Below, one piece after another: positions 43,208-51,916 of a DNA stretch of 62,426 nt. Location: the NCBI RefSeq assembly GCF_900101075.1, contig NZ_FNFY01000013.1, forward strand, positions 1-62,426. The letters run 5' to 3'. The position numbers and the translations under genes were made by a program. This DNA is from Lacicoccus qingdaonensis (GTDB lineage: Bacteria; Bacillota; Bacilli; Staphylococcales; Salinicoccaceae). The first letter of the stretch is position 1, and each line of letters starts with the position of its first letter. A model generated the notes under the pieces. That model did not search any database, was not told where the DNA came from, and saw nothing but the letters and a program-made list of their open reading frames with translations.

Positions 43208-44392
43208 TCACTCCAACTTGGGAATAATATTTTCATTAAAGATTTCTTTAGGTAATGACAAAGTACAACACGCGTTAGGTATATCCACTATGCCTGCGAT
43301 ATGCCCCTGTACCGGTGCAGAACCAAGCAGCATATATGCCTGTTCTCCTGTAAAGCCGCAGGTCTTCAAAAATTCTATTGCATTCAGGCAGGCATTTCTA
43401 TATGCAGTGTTTGCATCCAGGTACTCCTGACCACCGGAAAATTCATTGACAGAAATACCTTCAAATACCAGGTATTCATTGTAATGCGGCATTACAGGCC
43501 CAGGTTGGAATGCAGGATTCCGTTCGATCTTATGCTTTTTCATACCACCTTTGATTACATCAACTTTCAACTCTATCCATCCGGGGATTTCAATCCCGCC
43601 ACAGAATGTAATTTCTCCATCACCTTGTGAAAAATGCAGATCGCCGACCGAGAGCTTTGCACCATCCACGAATACCGGGAAGTAGACTCTTGAACCTTTG
43701 GATAAGTTCTTGATATCACAGTTACCTCCGTTTTCTCTCGGAGGTACTGTCCGTGCACCTTCGTCAGCTACACGATTAAAATCTTCCCCTTTTAAAGTTC
43801 CTGCGACAACCGAGTCCGCATCCGGCAGTTCTGCAAGTGGCGGCACCCGACCTGAGTCGGTATCCACTAATGCCTGCTCGCGTCTGTTCCATTCATTCAG
43901 CAATTCCTGTGAGGGTGCAACACCGATTAATCCTGGGTGAATGATACCGGCGAACTTCACATTCGGCACATGCCTGCTGGTTGCATAAATTCCCTCAAAG
44001 TCCCAAATAGATTTGGCCGCATCGGGATAGTGATCGACCAGGAAACTGCCTCCGTTTTCTTTCGCAAAAATGCCGTTGAATCCCCATTCATGTGCACTGA
44101 ATGTTCCAATGTCAAGTATGTCTACAACGAGTAAATCACCAGGTTCCACCCCATTAACATGTACAGGTCCACTCAGAACATGAACACGTTTCAAATTTAC
44201 ATTCGCAATATCAGAAGGGTCGTCATCATTCGAAATCTGTCCGTCTGTCCAATCCAAACATTCCATTTTGAACGTTTCTCCCGGATCTACCGAAAAGGCT
44301 GCTGGAATATCAGGATGCCAACGATTGTGTCCAGGGTGCTTCTGCTCATGCATTTTCTTGTTCAAATCAACTTCGAAAATCTTTTTAGACAT
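43208..44392 (-). CDS. fmdA: Formamidase/acetamidase, FmdA family
   Basis: 394 residues, full length. Signatures: HPGHNRWHPDIPAAFSVDPGE, GPVHVNGVEPGDLLVVDILDI, IIHPGLIGVAPSQELL, GGNCDIKNLSKGSRVYFPVFVDGAKLSVGD, HFSQGDGEITFCGGIE. It hydrolyses formamide (or acetamide) to ammonia and formate (or acetate) in the cytosol. Forms a two-gene operon with the FmdB-type zinc ribbon. A formate/nitrite channel gene lies 6.6 kb away. Confidence 0.9.
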   Translation of the reverse strand: MSKKIFEVDLNKKMHEQKHPGHNRWHPDIPAAFSVDPGETFKMECLDWTDGQISNDDDPSDIANVNLKRVHVLSGPVHVNGVEPGDLLVVDILDIGTFSAHEWGFNGIFAKENGGSFLVDHYPDAAKSIWDFEGIYATSRHVPNVKFAGIIHPGLIGVAPSQELLNEWNRREQALVDTDSGRVPPLAELPDADSVVAGTLKGEDFNRVADEGARTVPPRENGGNCDIKNLSKGSRVYFPVFVDGAKLSVGDLHFSQGDGEITFCGGIEIPGWIELKVDVIKGGMKKHKIERNPAFQPGPVMPHYNEYLVFEGISVNEFSGGQEYLDANTAYRNACLNAIEFLKTCGFTGEQAYMLLGSAPVQGHIAGIVDIPNACCTLSLPKEIFNENIIPKLE

Positions 44393-44483
44393 TTAAACCG
44401 CCTCCTGTATTTTTAGATACACTTATATAATACTTTGATATTCTGAAAATTACAATAAATATAAGAAAGGGCTTTCATTTTTC

Positions 44484-44657
44484 TCGTATATCCAATTGAA
44501 TAAAAGTGGGAAACGTGAATATGATGAATCTGACTTCGTTAAAGAGTGAGATATCGCAAAACAGCATGGAGCTTTTAATGATGAAGATAATGTGGATTTA
44601 GCATTTCTGCAGTCCGCTGTGGATGCATTTGCAAAACATGTTAAGAGATATGTATAA
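44484..44657 (+). pseudogene. Degenerate C-terminal gene remnant
   Basis: One frame reads KREYDESDFVKE, a TGA stop at 44547-44549, then DIAKQHGAFNDEDNVDLAFL and QSAVDAFAKHVKRYV to a proper stop at 44655-44657. Amino-acid composition is protein-like on both sides of the stop and there is no start codon or ribosome site, so this is the decayed tail of a gene. Family not recognised. Confidence 0.5.
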
Positions 44658-44753
44658 CTGATATTATAAAATTTCTGAGTTTTAGAATAAAGAAGCACTG
44701 ACAAATTAAATTTATACGTTGCCAGTGCTTCTTTATTATGAAATCATCCTTTT

Positions 44754-45101
44754 CTAATACTTCTTAATTTTCTTTGATGTTTTATTATTTTTCGCTTTTC
44801 GTATCTTGACTACTCTCGCCCTATATTGATTAGATCTTTTTATTCTAGGTCTAATAAAGCTCCTATCTTCTTTAGTGGAATACCGTTGATTTCCTTCTTT
44901 AATGAAATCATTAAGATACTCTTCTAACTCTTCTGAAGAAACGCGTTTTTCATCATTTTTAGGTTGATACTTGTCTGGATGATTTTTTGCATCTTCTCTA
45001 AACCATTCTGCATCTTTCATCCATCTTTCATTGATTGAATTTCGAGTTCTTTCGTTCTTACGTTTTTTGAGTGGTTCTTTTTGATTTCTTAACTTAATCA
45101 T
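44754..45101 (-). CDS. Small basic protein coupled to the ADP-ribosyltransferase
   Basis: 115 residues, about a third Lys/Arg. Basic N-terminal arm (MIKLRNQKEPLKKRKNERTR), a middle segment WMKDAEWFREDAKNHPDKY with an acidic helix SSEELEEYLNDFIKEG, and a basic tail ending KNNKTSKKIKKY. Its ribosome site AAAGGTGG lies inside the last codons of the ADP-ribosyltransferase gene, three bases before this ATG, so the two are coupled. AT-rich like its partner. Possible antitoxin/immunity factor, nucleic-acid-binding partner or effector chaperone. No family recognised. Confidence 0.65.
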   Translation of the reverse strand: MIKLRNQKEPLKKRKNERTRNSINERWMKDAEWFREDAKNHPDKYQPKNDEKRVSSEELEEYLNDFIKEGNQRYSTKEDRSFIRPRIKRSNQYRARVVKIRKAKNNKTSKKIKKY

Positions 45102-45104
45102 AGA

Positions 45105-45644
45105 TTACACCACCTTTAAAAATATATACTTAATATCCTTTTCTATATCATGTTGCTTACTTATTATTTTATAATTGCATTCTCTGTTTAACAGAAATTC
45201 TTTTTCATCTTTAAATTTTGATAAAGGTGCGATATATGCACCATTAACATAGGCAGGGAGTTGTGCAAGTATTATATGTTTTGTTTTACTTTGTGAAAGC
45301 TGAAATGCTTTAATTTTAGAAATTGTAGTACTCTTGAAATCTGAAAATGAGTAAATTACATTGTTGTTCTCTATAAAAATATATTCTTCCTCACTCACAC
45401 TTCTATAAACTGTTAAGTTTTCACCATATCTAAATTTCTTTAAACCAGATTCAATATCTTTAATGATTTCACAAACCATAGGATTCATATGTGTATTTGT
45501 AGCATCTCTCAGTGCTTTATTCACTGAAAAATATATATCTACATCAGTATATTTAACAATCGCCTTTTTTTCGCCAGCAGTTAAAAAGGGAATCCATTTA
45601 TTTTTTGCATGGTAGGTTAAAGCTGCTTCTAAAGAACGCTTCAT
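45105..45644 (-). CDS. Stand-alone ADP-ribosyltransferase (R-S-E exotoxin-type fold), no signal peptide
   Basis: 179 residues. Catalytic set of the PF03496/VIP2 class in order: Arg81 in LTVYRSVSE, Ser105-Thr-Thr in SDFKSTTISKI (usually S-T-S), and Glu147-x-Glu149 in KFKDEKEFLLNREC; spacing Ser to ExE (42) matches known toxins. Helical start with ITEYT-like EKKAIVKYTDVDIYFSVNKALRD, as in phage- and toxin-linked ADP-ribosyltransferases. No signal peptide, so it acts in the producing cell or is delivered by other means. AAAGGAG upstream of the ATG. Base composition is clearly more AT-rich than the neighbours, indicating transfer. Confidence 0.75.
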   Translation of the reverse strand: MKRSLEAALTYHAKNKWIPFLTAGEKKAIVKYTDVDIYFSVNKALRDATNTHMNPMVCEIIKDIESGLKKFRYGENLTVYRSVSEEEYIFIENNNVIYSFSDFKSTTISKIKAFQLSQSKTKHIILAQLPAYVNGAYIAPLSKFKDEKEFLLNRECNYKIISKQHDIEKDIKYIFLKVV

Positions 45645-45746
45645 GTTTTTCTCCTTTGATGATGGTACTCTATTATAACATTATTGAACCTTTAAGTAAC
45701 TTGTGACCCTTGATAAGTACTGTCAAAGGTATTTTTTAAAAATACT

Positions 45747-46916
45747 TTACTTAATATTCTCAATCAGATCTTCAATGAACAGCATATCATCTATCGGCTG
45801 AGTGCCTTTGGGTTTCGGACGGGCTGAAGATATCGCGACGACCACTTCTTCTGAAGGATCGATATGAAGCACCTGGCCGTGGATGCCAAAGGCCTGGAAC
45901 GCTTTATGTTTCTTCGATTTCTCCGTCCATGCGGGCCACCACATCAGCCCGTAGTTGACAGTTTCACCATTATCCAGAGTAGTTGCCTGAGTTGCCGCCT
46001 CCACCCAGCCGTCCGGAAGCAGCCGCTTACCATCAATTTCGCCGCCATCAAGGATGAACTGTCCGAAGCGTGCATAATCCCTCAGCACTGCAGAAAAACC
46101 ACTCCCTCCGATTTCATTGCCGTCCTGAGAATCCAGCCACCATGCCGCTTCACTTTCCATGCCATACGGTTCCCAGATTTTCTCCGAGAGATAATCAGAT
46201 AAATTTTTACCCGTCGCACCAATGACGATTTCACTCGCCACCGTCGTTTCCCCCGTTGAATAATTATGGATATTTCCGGGCTCACCAGCACTCGGAAGTT
46301 CGGACATTACTTTAAGCAAAGCGCCCGGTTCTTTGGAAACCTGCGCCCTCAAGAAGTCCCGGCGGTCCGAATCGGGGTTAGTATATGTTTCATCCCATTT
46401 AACACCGGAATTCATACCAAGAATATGACGGACAGTCGTATTTTCATAAGCACTCCCTTTCAGGACAGGTACATACTTCGCAGTCGGGTCATCAATACTT
46501 TCAATGTGACCCTCTTTGACAGCAACTCCCACCAAAGTAGAAGTGATAGATTTCGCTACAGACATCGACATCCAACGTGTATCCGGACCATTGCCCCTCA
46601 AATAATTTTCATACACCATCCCGCCCTCTTTTAGAACCACAATCCCCGTGACCGAGTTCAACGTCAGATAATCATACAAATCATAATTCTGATCCTCCGT
46701 CTCTGTCGCTTTATCCTTGATCTGCGACTTGAACGGCTTCAGTGAGAAAGGTGATTTTTCAAGTGGTTTTGGGGTCGGGGAAGCTGGAATTGAACGTGTC
46801 GGAAACAGACGTTCTATATTACGGAATGTATTAATTGCAAGATCCGGAAGCATATCGCCGTTATATATGTTTTCTATTGTTCCTATCTTTTCATTGGCAT
46901 GTCTGTAAAAACTCAT
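45747..46916 (-). CDS. Serine beta-lactamase-family hydrolase (class C-like, COG1680)
   Basis: 389 residues from the ATG at 46916 (AAGGAAGAG upstream). SxxK motif SMSVAKSITSTLVGVAV, Y-x-S/N-type motif NYSTGETTVAS, and the C-terminal FGIHGQVLHIDP in place of the KTG box. It has no signal peptide, so it is cytosolic. These enzymes include esterases and 6-aminohexanoate-dimer hydrolases (EstB/NylB type); WMSMSVAKS and GLMWWPAW are close to the NylB-like branch. Substrate unknown. Confidence 0.85.
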   Translation of the reverse strand: MSFYRHANEKIGTIENIYNGDMLPDLAINTFRNIERLFPTRSIPASPTPKPLEKSPFSLKPFKSQIKDKATETEDQNYDLYDYLTLNSVTGIVVLKEGGMVYENYLRGNGPDTRWMSMSVAKSITSTLVGVAVKEGHIESIDDPTAKYVPVLKGSAYENTTVRHILGMNSGVKWDETYTNPDSDRRDFLRAQVSKEPGALLKVMSELPSAGEPGNIHNYSTGETTVASEIVIGATGKNLSDYLSEKIWEPYGMESEAAWWLDSQDGNEIGGSGFSAVLRDYARFGQFILDGGEIDGKRLLPDGWVEAATQATTLDNGETVNYGLMWWPAWTEKSKKHKAFQAFGIHGQVLHIDPSEEVVVAISSARPKPKGTQPIDDMLFIEDLIENIK

Positions 46917-47196
46917 GAACGGTTCTCTTCCTTTCAAGAATGATATTTTAAAAAAGTTGTATACACTTTTAAGTATTCCCTGCCCCATAAACCTTTAACC
47001 GTTATGCGATCCGGACCTTTGATATTCAATGACATGGGTGTTTTCAGTTTCGATTTTATGAATAATACAGCCATATGACAGCAAAATGACAAAAAGTTTC
47101 AATTCTAACAAACACATTTCATTTCTCTTCGCAGGGTTGTGGTACTGTTTAGTGCATTATATACTCGTACAAGTGAATTTTTAAAGGTGGAAGAAA
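46917..47196. other. Divergent intergenic region
   Basis: About 280 bases between the beta-lactamase-like gene and the M15 peptidase gene. It contains promoters for both by position, but I recognise no conserved operator or RNA structure. Confidence 0.4.
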
Positions 47197-47865
47197 ATGA
47201 AATTTTTAATCAATATATTATTGACAACAGTTCTGGGGCTCATCGGCACCCTAACACTGTTCAGTGCGCTTAATACAGTCTTTGCAGATCAGTCTGCTGA
47301 AGAACATACATTTTTAACAGTCTCCAAAATAATTTCCAAAACACCCGAAATCGACCTTTCCCTCCCCGAACCTCCATCTCCTGAAAATGAAGATAAAGAA
47401 GACAAAGAAAAAGATGAAGAGGAGAAGAAACCAGAGCTCGGCGGTCTGCATCCGGAAGTCGAAGAAAAGTCTGAAAAACTCGTGGAAAAGACGAAGGAAA
47501 AAGATATAGACATCCGGATTTCGAGCGGTTTCAGAACCGAAGAAGAGCAGGACGCGCTGTATGCACAAGGCAGAACAGTGCCCGGTCCAATCGTTACAAA
47601 CGCAAAAGGCGGAGAGTCCCATCATAACTACGGTCTCGCTGTCGACTTCGCTATCGAAGACGGAAATGATGTCATCTGGGATATTGAATATGACGGTAAT
47701 GACAACGGCAAATCCGACTGGAAAGAAGTTGCAGAAATCGCAAAAGACCTCGGCTTCACGTGGGGCGGCGACTGGGAAGAGTTTAAAGACTATCCCCACC
47801 TGCAGATGGATTTCGACACTTCCATCCGTGACTTACAAAAAGGCGATGATGATATTTTCCAATAG
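47197..47865 (+). CDS. Secreted/membrane-anchored M15-family D,D- or L,D-carboxypeptidase (CwlK/VanY-like)
   Basis: 222 residues. N-terminal membrane segment (about 5-30, may be cleaved after FADQ), an acidic E/D/K linker (about 58-80), then an M15 domain: ISSGFRTEEEQDALYAQGR, ESHHNYGLAVDFAIEDG (zinc His and Asp), YPHLQMDF (second zinc His). It trims peptidoglycan peptide stems outside the cell. AAAGGTGG precedes the ATG. Monocistronic. Confidence 0.88.
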   Translation: MKFLINILLTTVLGLIGTLTLFSALNTVFADQSAEEHTFLTVSKIISKTPEIDLSLPEPPSPENEDKEDKEKDEEEKKPELGGLHPEVEEKSEKLVEKTKEKDIDIRISSGFRTEEEQDALYAQGRTVPGPIVTNAKGGESHHNYGLAVDFAIEDGNDVIWDIEYDGNDNGKSDWKEVAEIAKDLGFTWGGDWEEFKDYPHLQMDFDTSIRDLQKGDDDIFQ

Positions 47866-48010
47866 ATGAATGAAAGCTTCACGGACAGGTACAATCAAGG
47901 ACCGAGAAGCTTTTTATTCGCCCTCTGAAATGTCAACATATAAAATCTGTTATTATTCACACAGTTATGTGTATGATATAGGAAGATATAAAAATTCAGG
48001 GAGGCATTCC

Positions 48011-48568
48011 ATGGAAATACTCGCAAATGTACTTTCAGGTCTGGTCGGCGGTGCACTCGCATTGGTTGGTGTCTGGATCCAGAATAACAAGCAGGATAAA
48101 GATACACATCAGGAGTTGAAGAATAACATTGTAAGTCTGATTGATATTCATCTTTATAAAATCGCCCAGACAAGAAATATCGAGCTCAATAAATATAAAG
48201 CTTTGGCAAATAAGCAGGAATCTTCAGAAGCTTTTTACGATGTTAAAAATAATTTTGAAGAGATTGATAATCAGATACAGGAACTGATGAGTTTAATCAG
48301 AGTCTATTCAAACAACTCAAATGATTGTGTCCAGGATTTACTGAAAAGATTCCAGCCGTTAAATCAGCAGCTGAACAGGTTTACCCGTGCCCACAGCATG
48401 TATGTAAATAAATTTGACGATAACACTTTTGACCGTGAGAATTTAGCCAGATCCAAATATAAATTAGATACGGAGTTAAAGAACTACATAGATAAGATGA
48501 GAAATTTTTCCAATAACCATTTTGATCATCCAATCTTTGAGTATCCTCTTAAAGAATTGGAGTACTAA
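48011..48568 (+). CDS. Hypothetical membrane-anchored helical protein
   Basis: 185 residues from the ATG at 48011, which has AGGGAGG; an upstream Met lacks one. Short N-terminal membrane helix (ANVLSGLVGGALALVGVWIQ), then a long charged helical part (NNFEEIDNQIQELMSLIRV, LKRFQPLNQQLNRFTRAH). This single-anchor, coiled topology is common in small membrane proteins of unknown role. It ends in a strong terminator shared with the convergent binding-protein gene. Confidence 0.65.
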   Translation: MEILANVLSGLVGGALALVGVWIQNNKQDKDTHQELKNNIVSLIDIHLYKIAQTRNIELNKYKALANKQESSEAFYDVKNNFEEIDNQIQELMSLIRVYSNNSNDCVQDLLKRFQPLNQQLNRFTRAHSMYVNKFDDNTFDRENLARSKYKLDTELKNYIDKMRNFSNNHFDHPIFEYPLKELEY

Positions 48569-48574
48569 ACGGAT

Positions 48575-48617
48575 AAAACGCTCCGGACCATGATTAATTT
48601 ATGGTCCGGAGCGTTTT
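48575..48617. terminator. Strong bidirectional terminator
   Basis: Seventeen-base perfect arms AAAACGCTCCGGACCAT and complement, nine-base loop, T tail on both strands. Confidence 0.9.
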
Positions 48618-48630
48618 AATATCTCAATTT

Positions 48631-50190
48631 CTATTCTTCAATACTGACCTCGTGCAGTGAGAAACTCGTATTTGGTGATATTACCAAATTATTTACAGAT
48701 TCATGATAACCGACACTCACGTTTGAATGATGCATCGGAACCCACACTGCGTCATTAGTGGCAAATTCGTTAATCTCATGAAGCAGATCCATTCTTTCAT
48801 CCTGGTCGATGGTTGTTCTCGACTGTTCGACAAGGTTGTCGAATTCTTCATTGTTATACCTTGAACGGTTGGTCGCATCTATATTATCAGAGTGAAGATT
48901 CGGATAGAACAATTCACTGCCGTCTGCAGTACTGTTTGCCCAGCTGAGAAATGCCATTTCATAATTTCCGCCTGCGGCTTCTTCAAGGAATGCGCCCCAT
49001 TCCATCATTTCGATACTGACATCGAATCCTGCTTCCATCAGCTGTGCCTGGACAATTTCACTCATCAGTACGAAATGTCCTTCATTGGCTACAAGTAATG
49101 TAATCGGTGTTTCATCAAAGCCGTTTTCTTCTATCAGTTTTTGAGATTCTTCCAGATCATAGTCATATCCGAATTCCTGTGCAGACTCATCATATCCGAA
49201 AACTTCCGGTCCGATGATGCTGTTGTTCTGAATCCCGGCACCGTTCAGCTGTTCTACATATTCATCACGGTCGATTGCATGGGATACAGCTTTTCTGAAT
49301 TCCAGATTATTGAATGGTTCTTTCTCCATATTAAAAGTTAAGTAATTGAGACCCGTACCAGGCGTCAGATCAAGTTCAGTATCTTCCATCTCATCTATCC
49401 TTGGAATATGCTCAGAAGGAACATTTGGCAGAAAATCGACCTGGCCGGTTTCAAGCATTCCCACTGCAGATGCGTATTCCGGAATGACATGCATGGTGAC
49501 CTTATCGAGTTCAGGTGCACCTTTAAAGTAATCTTCATTCTTCGTGAGGACAATGTTGTCACTGCTCGCCCATGACTCAAACTTGAAAGGTCCGGACCCG
49601 ACCGGTTCTGTCATGATATCACCGGATTCATCCGCTTCAGGTGAAACGATCGAAGCATTGACATGTGACAGTGCTGCGAGCAATGGCCCGTATGGTTCCT
49701 TTGTATTGATCACTACGGTATACTCTTCTTCAGCTTCTATGGATTCTACAGGCTCAAGCAACGATGCCCTCGGTGCCGCACGTTCTTCATCCAACAGCTG
49801 TTCGAAAGTATACTTGACAGCTTCGGCATTCAAAGACGTCCCGTCATGGAACTCGATGCCTTCTATTAATTTGAACTCCCATGTCGTATCATCCAGAGCT
49901 TCGTAAGATTCCACGAGATGAGGTTCAATTTCCATCGTCTCGGGGTTATGTACAAAGAGCGTGTCATAAAGCTGTTCTAGCATATAGGCAGAGACAGAAT
50001 CATTTGTATCTATAGGTGACAGCCCCACTGCATCAGATGATGTCGCAAAAGCAATTTCCTGACTCCCGGACTCAGCACTTGCATCATCACCGGACGCCTC
50101 GGATTCTACATCAGTATCATCACTGCAGGCAACGGTAAATACTGTAGCAACTGCAATGAGCAGTGCATTTCTTAAAAACTTCAGTATCAT
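48631..50190 (-). CDS. Oligopeptide/dipeptide-type ABC substrate-binding lipoprotein (SBP_bac_5), orphan
   Basis: 519 residues. Lipoprotein signal (Cys about 22 in FTVACSDD), acidic linker, then SBP_bac_5: AYMLEQLYDTLFVHNPETMEIEPHLVESYE, WEFKLIEGIEFHDGTSLNAEAVKYTFEQLLD, PVGSGPFKFESW, NNLEFRKAVSHAIDRDEYVE. Binds peptides, glutathione, nickel-chelate or similar. No permease or ATPase genes lie beside it, so it must share another transporter. Monocistronic. Confidence 0.88.
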   Translation of the reverse strand: MILKFLRNALLIAVATVFTVACSDDTDVESEASGDDASAESGSQEIAFATSSDAVGLSPIDTNDSVSAYMLEQLYDTLFVHNPETMEIEPHLVESYEALDDTTWEFKLIEGIEFHDGTSLNAEAVKYTFEQLLDEERAAPRASLLEPVESIEAEEEYTVVINTKEPYGPLLAALSHVNASIVSPEADESGDIMTEPVGSGPFKFESWASSDNIVLTKNEDYFKGAPELDKVTMHVIPEYASAVGMLETGQVDFLPNVPSEHIPRIDEMEDTELDLTPGTGLNYLTFNMEKEPFNNLEFRKAVSHAIDRDEYVEQLNGAGIQNNSIIGPEVFGYDESAQEFGYDYDLEESQKLIEENGFDETPITLLVANEGHFVLMSEIVQAQLMEAGFDVSIEMMEWGAFLEEAAGGNYEMAFLSWANSTADGSELFYPNLHSDNIDATNRSRYNNEEFDNLVEQSRTTIDQDERMDLLHEINEFATNDAVWVPMHHSNVSVGYHESVNNLVISPNTSFSLHEVSIEE

Positions 50191-50363
50191 AATTCCAGCC
50201 CCTTTTTATTGAATAACTATGATTATAACTTGTCTGAAATATTTATACAATATAAATTTTAGATAATTAAAACTATTTTGAAAATAAATTCATAGAGTTT
50301 TAATTATTTCTGGAATTTCTTTTTTTACGAAATGATAAAATGGTTCACATAAGGAGTGATTGA

Positions 50364-50954
50364 ATGTCACAGGGAGAAAAGGTTCTGCAGAATCGTTTCA
50401 ATACATCCAGAAGAGCCAATGCATTTTACAATAATCAGATGATTGATTTTTTAAATGAAGATATGATCCATTTCATCAGTGAGCAGTCCTTTATGTTCAT
50501 GTCTACAAGTGATGCCGGGGGCAACTGCGATTCTACATTTAAAGCGGGTGAGAAGGGGTTTGTACATATTTTGGATGACAAACGCATCATGTACCCCGAG
50601 TACCGGGGAAACGGTGTGATGGCTTCTCTCGGGAATATCACTGAAAATCCGCACATCGGCCTGCTCTTTATGGATTTTATACATCATCACATCGGACTTC
50701 ATGTTAACGGTTCAGCCGAAATCATTGAAAATGATGAACTGGATAAAATTTTGGATGAAAGTATGATTGAAGATTTGAAGGAACAGCATTCAGGACGTGC
50801 AGAGCGATGGGTGCTGATTGAGGTGGACGAGGCTTATATACACTGCTCGAAGCACATTCCCCACTTTACGGATAAGGATGCGGAATATGACTGGGGTACG
50901 GATGATGTAAAGAAAAAAGGCGGCGATTTCTTTAATGTTAAAAAATCAAAGTGA
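50364..50954 (+). CDS. Pyridoxamine 5'-phosphate oxidase-family flavin protein
   Basis: 196 residues, split-barrel FMN/F420 fold. FISEQSFMFMSTSDAGGNCDSTFKAGEKGF, IMYPEYRGNGVMASLGNITENPHIGLLFMDF and GLHVNGSAEII match the MSMEG_1061-type branch of the PNPOx-like family, which differs from true PdxH. Probably reduces or oxidises a small molecule with FMN or F420-like cofactor. AAGGAGTG upstream. Monocistronic with its own terminator. Confidence 0.8.
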   Translation: MSQGEKVLQNRFNTSRRANAFYNNQMIDFLNEDMIHFISEQSFMFMSTSDAGGNCDSTFKAGEKGFVHILDDKRIMYPEYRGNGVMASLGNITENPHIGLLFMDFIHHHIGLHVNGSAEIIENDELDKILDESMIEDLKEQHSGRAERWVLIEVDEAYIHCSKHIPHFTDKDAEYDWGTDDVKKKGGDFFNVKKSK

Positions 50955-50969
50955 ATCATGATGAACACG

Positions 50970-51000
50970 AAAAAGCAGTTGGATTTCTCCAACTGCTTTT
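50970..51000. terminator. Bidirectional terminator
   Basis: AAAAGCAGTTGGA/TCCAACTGCTTTT arms with a five-base loop between convergent genes. Confidence 0.88.
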
Positions 51001-51017
51001 CATTCCGCTTGGCAGAT

Positions 51018-51749
51018 TCACTTCTTGTTCTTACCCAGATAATAATAAACCCCTGCTACAAACACACCGCCGCCAATGATGTTGCCGATCGTCACCGGAA
51101 TAAGGTTGTAGATGAAACCGCCGACTGTCACTGTTTCAACACTGCTGTGCAGCAGTGCAATGCCGAGTATGGACATGTTGGCAATGCTGTGTTCGAATCC
51201 TGTCGCGACGAATGCGAAGATCAATACGAACACCAGTGCAAGTTTTGCGGCGTCACCTTTGGCCCTGGCTGACGTCCAGATGGCAAGACATACAAGCCAG
51301 TTACACATGATGCCCTGGAACAGAAGATCCACGAATCCGTCGCTCATCTTATCCGACGCTGTCGACACTGTAAAGCGGTCCATCTCGATTTCGGAGAGTA
51401 TGCCGCTGAAATAGATCAGAAAGGAAAATAGTATCACTCCGATCAGGTTGCCAATATAACACCAGAACCATAATATCAGTGTGTCTTTCCACCTCGTCAC
51501 TTTAGACAGTGCGCTGAACGTCAGAGTCATCAAATTCCCCGTAAAAAGTTCAGAACCGCCCCAGATCACTATCGCGAGCGCCACACCGAATGTGATGCCG
51601 GTAATGAGGTTCAAATACGGTGAATCCGCAGCATACAGCGGCCCGCCCATAAAGAACAGCACGATCGTCGCCGGCTCCAGCTTTGAAATACTGTCCATTA
51701 CGGGCGGTCTCTTATCGCTGTTATTGATACCGATGGTATTCTGGTCCAC
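51018..51749 (-). CDS. Formate/nitrite transporter family channel
   Basis: 243 residues, six predicted membrane helices. FNT features: GITFGVALAIVIWGGSELFTGNLMTL (pore motif), GIMCNWLVCLAIWTS with conserved N-x-L-V-C-x-A, GFEHSIANMSIL with the central pore His, and NLIPVTIGNIIGGGVF. Passive channel for formate, nitrite or a related small anion. It could export the formate made by the formamidase 6.6 kb away, an inference only. The start is about 80 bases before the tRNA. Confidence 0.88.
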   Translation of the reverse strand: MDQNTIGINNSDKRPPVMDSISKLEPATIVLFFMGGPLYAADSPYLNLITGITFGVALAIVIWGGSELFTGNLMTLTFSALSKVTRWKDTLILWFWCYIGNLIGVILFSFLIYFSGILSEIEMDRFTVSTASDKMSDGFVDLLFQGIMCNWLVCLAIWTSARAKGDAAKLALVFVLIFAFVATGFEHSIANMSILGIALLHSSVETVTVGGFIYNLIPVTIGNIIGGGVFVAGVYYYLGKNKK

Positions 51750-51781
51750 ACGTGACAGTAAGATCGTTTAAAATTTAGCTA

Positions 51782-51810
51782 TTGAGTAATATTCAAATAT
51801 GGCTTACAAT
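51782..51810 (+). promoter_or_regulatory. Promoter of the tRNA-Ala gene
   Basis: TTGAGT (51782-51787), a 17-base spacer and TACAAT (51805-51810), 20 bases before the tRNA. Confidence 0.65.
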
Positions 51811-51830
51811 ATATCCTATGTGATAAATAT

Positions 51831-51903
51831 GGGGCCATAGCTCAGCTGGGAGAGCGTTGCGCTGGCAGTGCAAAGGTCAGGGGTTCGAACCCCCTTGGCT
51901 CCA
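51831..51903 (+). tRNA. tRNA-Ala (anticodon GGC)
   Basis: Complete cloverleaf: acceptor GGGGCCA/TGGCTCC including the G3-U70 pair that marks alanine tRNAs, D arm GCTCAGCTGGGAGAGC, anticodon loop CTGGCAG, T arm GGGGTTCGAACCCCC, discriminator A. The 3' CCA is not encoded. Followed directly by a strong terminator; it is a single tRNA, with no integrase or attachment-site duplicate seen. Confidence 0.97.
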
Positions 51904-51916
51904 TCAGATAAGATAG

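Noticed and set aside
44450..44704. 84-codon minus-strand frame
   Set aside because: Opposite strand of a decayed plus-strand gene remnant with better protein-like composition; no ribosome site.
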